Below are positions 1-8,261 of a stretch of 64,000 bases of DNA, one piece after another. The stretch is from Syngnathus acus (Eukaryota; Chordata; Actinopteri; Syngnathiformes; Syngnathidae), in assembly GCF_901709675.1 (NCBI RefSeq), contig NC_051105.1, positions 992,001 to 1,056,000 of the forward strand. Reading direction: 5' to 3'. A model generated the notes under the pieces. It worked only from the letters and a program-made list of their open reading frames with translations. It was not told where the DNA came from and did not search any database. A program made the translations under genes and the position numbers. Within the stretch, counting starts at the first letter, position 1. Each line of letters begins with the position of its first letter.

Positions 1-50
1 GGCTTGACGTCTTTAATCAAGAACACCGCCTCAGTCGAGGCCGCTGCCAT
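1..50 (-). CDS. nabp1: Probable nabp1 (SOSS complex ssDNA-binding protein), first codons, cut by the left window edge
   Basis: On the minus strand an ATG at 50-48 opens a frame that reads MAAASTEAVFLIKDVK, with the first two bases of a CCN (Pro) codon at the edge. The stretch VFLIKDVKP resembles the start of the OB-fold in NABP1/NABP2 (SSB2/SSB1), which in my memory reads 'FIRDIKPGLKNL'. These proteins bind single-stranded DNA in the SOSS complex during double-strand-break repair and checkpoint signalling in the nucleus. Human NABP1 lies next to CAVIN2 and TMEFF2, which supports the call. Only 16 full codons are visible, so the assignment rests on a short motif plus neighbours. NABP2 or an unrelated gene is possible. 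I take the first ATG as the start because nothing upstream continues the similarity. Confidence 0.6.
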   Translation of the reverse strand, partial: MAAASTEAVFLIKDVK

Positions 51-700
51 TGTCCGCGTCGATGCCACCCAAGCAAATTAGCAAGCAAGCAAATACTAGC
101 CTAGCTATGTTAGCAGTAGCGCCGCTAGCATATTAGTTATGGGAAACGCCGAAACACCCAAAAGCGATCGTTTATGAACACAACTACCTATTTTGGAGTC
201 AAATCACACACGTTGATCACAAGAGCAAATAAGATTAAAATCACCTTTGAACAACAATGGCGATAGCTCTGCTGGTAATGCTAACTAGCCGCTACCTGGC
301 TACAACGACAGTTAGCTCGTTGTTAGCTACTTTCTTTCATTTTGCGAGTCGAGTTTCTTGTCATGGTTATCGCCAATGACCGCGGGCTGTCATAATTACA
401 GGGTTCGAATAAAAAAAAAAAAAATAGACACGCGAAAGACTTAGTATTTCGCAATGCAAGCGCCGAACTACATTTAAAAAAAAATAAACTACCGGGCTGG
501 AAAGCCCCGAGTTCTCAGTCAATATTAGTTGACGTTTAGGCTCGTTGCTGAGTTGAAATGAAATTCTAGGCCTCGATATAAAAAAATGAATATATAATTT
601 TCACAACACTAACCGACCGCAATTCCTTTGTGTTGCGTTTTCTGGAAAGAGTTTATCTAACCGGTGTGTGTCCCTATAAATGAGCAGGCGGCCAAAGTTG
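51..700 (-). promoter_or_regulatory. Upstream flank of the probable nabp1 gene
   Basis: This stretch lies directly 5' of the ATG at 50 on the minus strand and has no supported gene. The first 150 bases and parts of 350-450 are fairly rich in CpG, as expected near a vertebrate housekeeping promoter, and poly(A) runs lie at about 410-424 and 476-484. I cannot place a transcription start or a TATA box, and I see no divergent gene on the plus strand. The role is inferred from position only. Confidence 0.3.
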
Positions 701-1257
701 TCAATAGTTCTAATAAATAGCCTCGCTACGTTTTCATGTCTAAATAAATGTGCACAAAATGCGCAGTTGGTCAGCTAAGCAAGTTTTTGATAGCCACAGA
801 AAGCCATGCTTTCAATCTTCTACTATGCCTCGGGACGTCATAGTCGTCACGCATTCCGGGCTGCCGATTATTTATACACGTTGGCCAGTTCCATTTTTGT
901 CATTTAGAGGGGATGTACATTTCGAAAGGCATTTTCCCCCCCTTGTGTCCAAAAGAAAACTCGGATGTGACTTCATTTTCAGAGCTACTAAATGTTTATT
1001 TGCGCAAACATTGCATTAAAAATGGATACAACTAATGTGTCTTTGTAAAAAATAACTGATGTAATTGGTTATACCCCCAATGCATTCCGAATGTTGAAAG
1101 CCAACCAAGGCAGAGGACAGGACACGGCGTTGGGTAAACGTCAGTAAATTAATCGTTTGCTTGTATTACACGAGAAAGTATACACCAAATCTGTTAAACA
1201 AATAACATATGTTAACATGTGACAGCAGGACACTCAAAGCGACACGAATGACAAAAA
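701..1257. other. Intergenic stretch between nabp1 flank and tRNA-Ser(CGA)
   Basis: Short frames occur here (for example 750-1019 on the plus strand), but none has recognisable protein similarity. I see nothing else in this stretch except the oligo-T terminator that serves the adjoining tRNA gene. Confidence 0.4.
1253..1257 (-). terminator. Pol III oligo-T terminator of tRNA-Ser(CGA)
   Basis: Five consecutive T on the minus strand follow the discriminator base of the tRNA without a gap, which is the standard RNA polymerase III stop signal. Confidence 0.85.
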
Positions 1258-1339
1258 CGTCACGAACAGGATTCGAACCTGTGCGGGGAAACCCCATTGG
1301 ATTTCGAGTCCAACGCCTTAACCTCTCGGCCACCGTGAC
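1258..1339 (-). tRNA. tRNA-Ser, anticodon CGA (reads UCG)
   Basis: The reverse complement folds as a class II tRNA of 82 nt including the discriminator G at 1258. The 7-bp acceptor stem pairs GTCACGG with TCGTGAC (last pair G-T). An A box (TGGCCGAGAGG) and a B box (GGTTCGAATCC) form the internal RNA polymerase III promoter. The anticodon stem TTGGA/TCCAA closes loop CTCGAAA, giving anticodon CGA, and a long variable arm (TGGGGTTTCCCCG) follows, typical of serine tRNA. A run of five T (plus-strand A at 1253-1257) directly after the gene is a Pol III terminator. No intron is present and all stems are intact, so the gene looks functional. Confidence 0.96.
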
Positions 1340-2246
1340 AGTAGGTACACAGTGCCAGTTGTAAGACTTTTGTATGGGAATATCACCGTGTGCGCGCACG
1401 TACGCACGTACTCATGTACACATCCGTACTCATTTCAAATCATGACATCTATCGTTTCGAAGAATTGTTCAGTATGTACGGGAGGCATTGTCGTAATGCA
1501 GTCGCAGGAGGGAGACAAGAACAACATTGCAACGATTGCAATCATGTTGCATGGGGGTTTGGTTTAAGTTACTAAATCACATTGAAAGGAGGGCTTAACT
1601 CGACTAGAGCCTAACAAATGTTGACTGTTGTGCCTGCGGGGCCTATAAAATACAGTACCAATAAAAGGAAGCAGCGCTCTCACCCGCCAGTAAATAAAAA
1701 AGAATCTCCATTTGACTTGAAAAAAGGTGCAAAGATGACAAATGAGGGTTTTATTTTTTTTCTTTATTCATGCATGTGACACTAAAGTTTGAAATCCTTG
1801 CATGTTTACAAGATGTTAGCAACAAGAGTATACACTGCTGGTGTGAGGGAAACATCTTTGGTTGAGGTTTCCTGCTCGCTTAAGTATCTACAGTGAAGGT
1901 AGAAAAGCAACATCAGTCATCAGTGCCGTATTATTATCATTGTCATATTTAGTACTATGGCTATCATTATTTGTTTAGTTTCTAAGTGTATATCCAAAGT
2001 ACAAAGATTATGAGGTCTTGTTTTCAGACCAGTAGTAGGGCAACATTCATAAAAATGGATATATAAACAAAAGCAATTACAGCTGAAGAGAACAGCAATG
2101 ACAGCAATGAAATCAAGGATGAGAAGCAGAGAATAGCTCAGTTCCTGCAAGAGTCAAATCACCGGACCACACCATTTGCAAAGCGTTACATCGTATTTGA
2201 ATATTATTCTGAGAAGAACAAGACAAATCATGCTGAACTATAATTG
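1340..2246. other. Intergenic stretch between tRNA-Ser(CGA) and the cavin2 3' end
   Basis: No coding region is supported. The stretch is AT-rich with oligo-T near 1748-1770 and contains another minus-strand AATAAA (plus-strand TTTATT near 1764), which could be an alternative cavin2 polyadenylation signal. Otherwise I see nothing in it. Confidence 0.35.
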
Positions 2247-4098
2247 TTTATTTGAGAAAGAAAATGGTAAATACAGTGTGTTGCTGCACATCTAACTTTA
2301 TTCGATCCCATACAACATAAAATGAGCAAACATCGAAATTAAAACAGTTCCCAGGTGTCTTAATATAAGTTGAGACGTTTTTTGCTTAAAACATATCAAG
2401 GATAAAGAATTACAGCACAACTAACATCCCCTCGTCTCACACTAGTTGAAATGACTTTGTTTTGGGTGTGTGGTCCTGTCTCATGCTTTTATTACCATGA
2501 CAACTGGGGGCGGAGTTGTGGCATTGAAACTAAGTGAGGGCTACTGTGTTGCCAACAAAGCTACTTTTCAAACCTCTTGAGTCTATGTTTGAAAAAGTGA
2601 TGCCGCATGCTCACCTCTCCTTCTCCAGAATCCAAAAGAATTGCACTTAATGAAACCACCACTGGCCAATTTAAACATAGCCCACAAACCCAAAAAAGCC
2701 GACGGCCATAAAGATTCGACTCTTGCTGAGGCAGCGCTTTGTCATGCGGCAGACTCTTGGCCAAATCCCCCCCACTTGCAACTTAGCCAGACGCTTTGTA
2801 AAAATAGACAGAAAATATTTCCTTTGTTGTGTGACTTCACCACATCTTCCACACCACGTCACATTTCCACCCGTCCCCTCTTTTCATGAAGAAATTTACA
2901 CGGGAGCTCGAGTAAGACTAAAAGGAATGTGCTTGTGTTTAACTTCAACGAGGTCATCTAAAAATGTTTTTGAAAATGAAGCGGTCGGCGGCCATGTTTT
3001 ACCATTGTTCTTATCTCCCCAAATCACAGGAATCCATTCCTTCAGGAGTGCAATTCCTCATACCCGCTTGTGCATGTTGCAGATGCTGCAGGATTATGCT
3101 GTAGCATGTCACCGCATGAGAGGCAGCCAGTATCAAGGTTAAAAAGCAATGACTAAACAGTCGAATCTTCCCAGTAGCAAATCATTGCTCGATAGATAGA
3201 TAGTATATCCTAGGAGTGTCAAACACATTTTTGTCACGGGCCGCATTGTTGTCAGTTTCCCTCGGAGGGCCATTATGACTGTCCACGTCTTATACAGTAC
3301 CGGCTTCAAAACAAAACGTTTCAAAGTTGAATGGTCATAAAAATTACTAGCCAAATCTCGAGTTTTAAAAAGTGAAGACAATTTGTCATTTTAGTAATGA
3401 CACAAAGTTGATGCAAAATATGTCTTTGCGGGCCGCATAAAATGATGTGGCGGGCCATATCTAGCCCCCAGGCCTTGTGTTTGACACCTATGCTTTATAC
3501 TCTGTTTTTGCCAGTACTCTATTTTCATGCTTAAGTGTCAGTGTGTGATTACAACATTCTTGGGTGTTACACATTTGCTGTACTAGATTAGCTACCGCTA
3601 CTGCATGGACACAGTCGTGGCAAATTGGGCACATATTCCCTGGAAAAGCGCACCAAGAGCCTTGAAGAGCACCCCATGGATCCCCATTCCTCCTCTTGTA
3701 TAACCTGGCAACATACAACTACCGCAGAAGTTTTGTTGCCAAAGATTTACTTGTTTTCAGATTGGGGAAAAGAGAGGGCGGAACAAAGGCTGTTTTTCAC
3801 GAGAGTGACGGAGGAGGGATATACCTGGACCGGTGCCTAGGAGATGCGCTGCTACTGCATCGGAACATTATAAACAAACCGGGCAGATGTGGAGCTAGAT
3901 TCTGATCCAACCTGTTCAATATTGAAATTTCTGTCTATGATCAACTCCATGATTGTGATGGGTTGTCTTCTGACAGAACTAATGAGCCAGCCGCATTCAC
4001 CACAATAGAAATGACAAGAAGAATTTGCAAGCTCATCCGAGCTTCTTCTATATCTTCTTGTACTATGTTAAACCTCCACCTAAGTCACGATTCACAAA
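2247..4098 (-). other. cavin2: Probable cavin2 3' untranslated region
   Basis: This follows the cavin2 stop codon on the minus strand. Candidate AATAAA signals (plus-strand TTTATT) lie at 2297-2302 and 2247-2252, which would give a 3' UTR of about 1.8 kb. The true cleavage site cannot be set from sequence alone, and the transcript could end earlier or run further. The stretch includes a short-TIR repeat at 3211-3490, so part of it is transposon-derived. Small frames here have no recognisable similarity. Confidence 0.4.
3211..3490. mobile_element. Non-autonomous DNA transposon remnant (hAT-like MITE)
   Basis: The 280-bp block begins TAGGAGTGTCAAACACA and ends with the inverted TGTGTTTGACACCTA, so it has short terminal inverted repeats that differ by a 2-nt gap. 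Inside are the phrases GTCACGGGCCGCATTG and GCGGGCCGCATAAAATGATG. This matches a high-copy repeat I know from many teleost genomes, with TIRs of the GTGTCAAAC type usually placed near hAT elements. It has no transposase frame. I could not find a convincing 8-bp target duplication, so the insertion is probably old. Confidence 0.75.
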
Positions 4099-4902
4099 TT
4101 ACGACATTTGCTTGACAGCAACTGTTTCTGTCGCCGCTGCCAGGGACTGCTTCTCTTCACTTTTGCGAGCTTCCTCCTCTTCTTCATCCCCCTCCTCTTC
4201 TTTATCCTCGCCGACGTCGTCGTCGCGCTCGGGGACGGCGAGACCGGCCGAACGATTGCCGTTTATTTCACATTGGACTTTCTGTGTGTCGCCGTTGACG
4301 GTCAGCTCCGCCTTTACGCCACCTGCGGCGGACTGACTCAGCATCTCTTGACTCTTCTGTGCAGCCTCCTGGTCCAACTCCATCTCTCCGGATAAGCATT
4401 CCAGCGGAGCTATCTCCACGTGGGCCTCTTCCAGGTCTTGCGAAGGAAGCTCGCCATCTCTGTTTTTCTTGACGTTGAAGGTCATGGGAGACACCTTGAA
4501 TGTGGAGCTTTTAGCGGAGGGGCTCCTGGGGTGGGTGGGACTGAGGGTCTTTATGATCTTCTCGCGCTTTTCCGGTGGCACGATCTTAGTGGTGATCTGC
4601 GCCATCTTCTTTTCGATGCTCTTCTTGATGCTGTCCACCTTCTTCAGACTGGAGCGCTTGAACTTGTCAGACCTTCGCTCAAACCCACTGGAACTTCCTC
4701 CGGCAGCCTCGCACTCCAGAAATTCGCTCTCCGCCCTGCTGACCGACTCATCCTCGTCCGAGGAAAGGTTGACGGACTGGAGACCGTCGACGGAGCCGGC
4801 GTTAGACCTGCTGGGCTGAGTGGACGCTGCGTCATAAAGGCTGGGTTGTGGAGTCTTGAGTGAATCTTTGACCAACACGCTGGAAGGTATCTCATTGTCT
4901 TC
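4099..4902 (-). CDS. cavin2: cavin2 exon 2 (last coding exon)
   Basis: The acceptor CAG (4905-4903) is followed by GAAGACAATGAG (EDNE), in phase 0 with exon 1. The exon has 267 codons and ends in TAA at 4101-4099 after KQMS. It carries the acidic DR2 segment, the basic HR2 region with RSSLKKVDS and EKREKIIK, the FKVSPMTF motif shared with mammalian cavin-2, and a C-terminal acidic stretch. Several Ser/Thr-Pro sites suggest phosphorylation. Confidence 0.95.
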   Translation of the reverse strand, partial: EDNEIPSSVLVKDSLKTPQPSLYDAASTQPSRSNAGSVDGLQSVNLSSDEDESVSRAESEFLECEAAGGSSSGFERRSDKFKRSSLKKVDSIKKSIEKKMAQITTKIVPPEKREKIIKTLSPTHPRSPSAKSSTFKVSPMTFNVKKNRDGELPSQDLEEAHVEIAPLECLSGEMELDQEAAQKSQEMLSQSAAGGVKAELTVNGDTQKVQCEINGNRSAGLAVPERDDDVGEDKEEEGDEEEEEARKSEEKQSLAAATETVAVKQMS

Positions 4903-7900
4903 CTGTTAAGGAAGAAAAAGACAAACATGATTAGAAGACACTCAAGAACGTTTTACATTTTTCCAAACAACAAACCGACGGACTGCCATTTGAAAAACGC
5001 TCACGTCAAAGTTGAGCAGGCGTTACAAATGAATGTCTTGCTTCTTCACTCAATCAGAAAGTACACCGAGATCAAGATCACAGAGTAATCATAAACCCGC
5101 CCAGTGTCAATTGAAGAACGCTTCGTACCCGGAGAGTTTTCGTCGCTCTCCCTAATCGTCCATTCCAAAAGGTGAAGCAAGTAACCTCAAATGTCAAGAA
5201 ATAGTTTCGTGTTCACGAATGAGTAACTTTCCGAGAATGCAGGGCAGCTCGCGAGACATTCATTCTCGGAGTGCTTCAGGTTTGTAAGGAACCGTGCAAT
5301 GCGCCTCTCACCGCCTCACTGTTATTCATTTACCCACAGACCGGGTGGACCAGATGATCTGGAAGACTCTGGGTTCATACACAATCTATATTCTGCAGCC
5401 ACTACACAAAATCAATCGTGCATATGGTTTCAGGACCAGAAAAGAAACGACGTGACCAGTCTTGGGATAAAGTGTTTGCTTAACAATCTGTTACAGTACT
5501 TTATGATAAATGTTCCTGGAATGTGACAAGCGATGCAGAAGGACAATGGACAATATCATTTTGAAGGCTTTACTGTGTGCTTTCCATTGCTAGTTTGTTC
5601 TTTGACTGTGTTGTTGTTGATCGTTTGGTTGCCATGGTAGTCTGCCACTGGAGGCCCAGAATTTTAATTGAATACTCATCAGCCATTCAAAGTGAGATGC
5701 AATGTGACATGGTCATGCATGCTTCTTTTGTCTCTGTGGATTAACGAGCAGCGGACATTTTTGTTAACACTTTGGATCAAAGAGAAATATACTTCCAGTT
5801 GGAATGAAACCAAACAACAAAGATGGACATTTTCATGTGGTAACCCGTTTGTTGTTTGCCAACCACGCTTGTTACGTAATTTGCTGCTGTAAGATTTTTG
5901 ATCGAGATTTGCGATGCAAAACTTTTGTTTGCATACATAGCAAGTTAAGCCAAGAGCACAAACGCTTATGTAACAGCCTTCGTTTCTTCTCCCACTTCAA
6001 CCCAACAGATCAGGGCAGGACGGGACAGGACTTGAATGAATATATCCAGGGATTTGGATTTGTAAGTGAAGGTGGAAAGATTCACTACTTCAGCATGTGT
6101 GTATGGATTCTGGAATGAGGGAGGATTTGTTGCTTTACAAATGAATTTGACCACGCCGATGGTCTCATCCGATGAAACCATCGTGCGCAAGGAAGTCATG
6201 ACAGAATATAACACAACCTAACCACACAAGCAGTCAAAGGACACACCTGTTGATATCACCGTTTATGAAGAACCAGATTTTCAGGTTCAGAACCAACTTG
6301 GTTTTTGAAATCGATTTTGAGAGAGTGGCAGGAAAGAGCCACTCCCGCATCATACATACTTGAACTTTCACTTGTGGCAATGAGACGAGGCGGAGAGGAT
6401 TCACCTTGGCGTCTGGCGTGGTTGACCACGGCTAACTTTGGGTTGGGCCATGAGTGAAAACAACTCAAATGATATGCCTTGTCAGCATATAGCGTGTATC
6501 CTGCAGGAAGTCCTTTCCAAGGTCATCCCAACATGCTTGCTGCACATCAGTGGACAGAAAGGAAATGGAATCATCTGATCCCTTATGTCCCGTCATACGT
6601 TCACAAAGTCAATGTAAATATTGGGCACCCCGCAAAACAAAAGTGAATGATAAAGACATTCCTTGACATTTCCTGTTATTGTGTCTCTGTCAATCTCTTT
6701 CCGTCTCAAGTGGATTGTGTCAGTAGCGTTGAGATCTGCAAACATAATCCGGACCATTGTTTGTTGGGAGCACATTTTCGATAAGGCCGCCACAAATTGT
6801 CGCCGTGTTTACAGCATGGGCTGGCCGTTGCGTAACGCCGGCCACCGATAAACCGGGGAAGTCATCAACTTATCTGACATGTTTTATTTGGGTGGGCTTT
6901 TTTTTCCCCCCCGAGAACTAAAATGCGTTTTGTTTCCTCTTTTCCTGTGTCGGATGTCACGGCCCTGATCGGAGCGTTTGGATAAGAGATGATTTTTTTA
7001 TTTTCCATGTCTTCTCCTAAAACTGGAAAAGTTGTTTTCCCATGTACTTGGAACCCATGAACCTCGGTAAGCGTCTTGCGACATGACAAAAACAGCAAAA
7101 ATGTCAATTGCCACCTTCAAGTGTGGTGTCACGACGACGTTGGCTGGCTTAACATGCAAAATATGCGCAGCATGTCGCCTTGGCAGTTACACAGAGCAGT
7201 GGAAGAATTCTTTTTGCCTTCTTTGAAGAACTACATCTCTTTGTACTTGAATGCAATATTGTCTACTTGTCCTTGTGGGATTTTTTTCACAATGCAATAT
7301 GTTTTTTGTCCATGCCCGGGTTAAACTGGAACATTGAAACACTTAGCAAATAAACACATCAATGTTTTCTTTTTCATTCCGGAAATTCGCTTCATTAAAA
7401 TAGTCTTGGGTCAAAGTGACCCAGGAAACCAACAGTCACTCATTGACTCATTATTTGCTCGCTATGGTGTTGTACTTTAAGAGCGCACGTCTTCGCTTTG
7501 ACTCAGCTCTGGGGTGAGGCTGGTGAACGCACCTTTTTGCGCCTTTGTTTGGTCAAGCGTCAATGACTGATGGAATGCAAAACACATGTCCGTCTCATGT
7601 CCAAACCTTTCTTCAAAAAAGTATCTCCTTTGCATTGTGCAAAGTGTAATGTAATGTCATCTCATGAGCAGACTCGAGGCAGATTGGCCCAGGGACGCAT
7701 TGTCCTTTCCAAGTGTGTTTGTTTGTTCAAAAGATAGCATGTGTGTGTGTGTGTGCGAGCTTTGACTGTTGTCAGCCCCGAGTCACGTTGCAATTACGAT
7801 TTGGATCTCCATCGTGCATTTTTTTTTTCCCAGCGCTCTTGTCTCATTACAGCATAATATTGTGTTGCTCATTAGTTCCAATGCAAGTCGTGCAACTCTG

Positions 7901-8199
7901 TTGTATAATTTTACTTTCTCTCTCAAACAGGTTATAGGTCAGGAAAAAAGTTTTCAAAAGTGCATCGATTACACCATGAAATTTGAGTGCGTAGACTTTT
8001 TTCTACCCGCTACGTGTTTGCGTAGCCTCCAGCACCCGCAACCAAAAACCAAAAAGTAATTAAGGCCCTCGTTAGTCCTCATTATGGAAGCAAATGCAAT
8101 AAAGCAGCAGAGGCCATTATCTCTTTTTTTTCTTTTTTTGACCGACCGCAGTCAACAGCTCACCGGTGGCGGGCGCTTTCCACACACACACACACACAC

Positions 8200-8261
<62 letters not shown>

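Noticed and set aside
2723-3142. 139-codon plus-strand frame downstream of cavin2
   Set aside because: No domain and no homology recognised; it lies in the likely cavin2 3' UTR on the opposite strand.
4108-4863. Plus-strand frames opposite cavin2 exon 2
   Set aside because: Antisense shadows of the real exon; their composition follows from the codons on the other strand.
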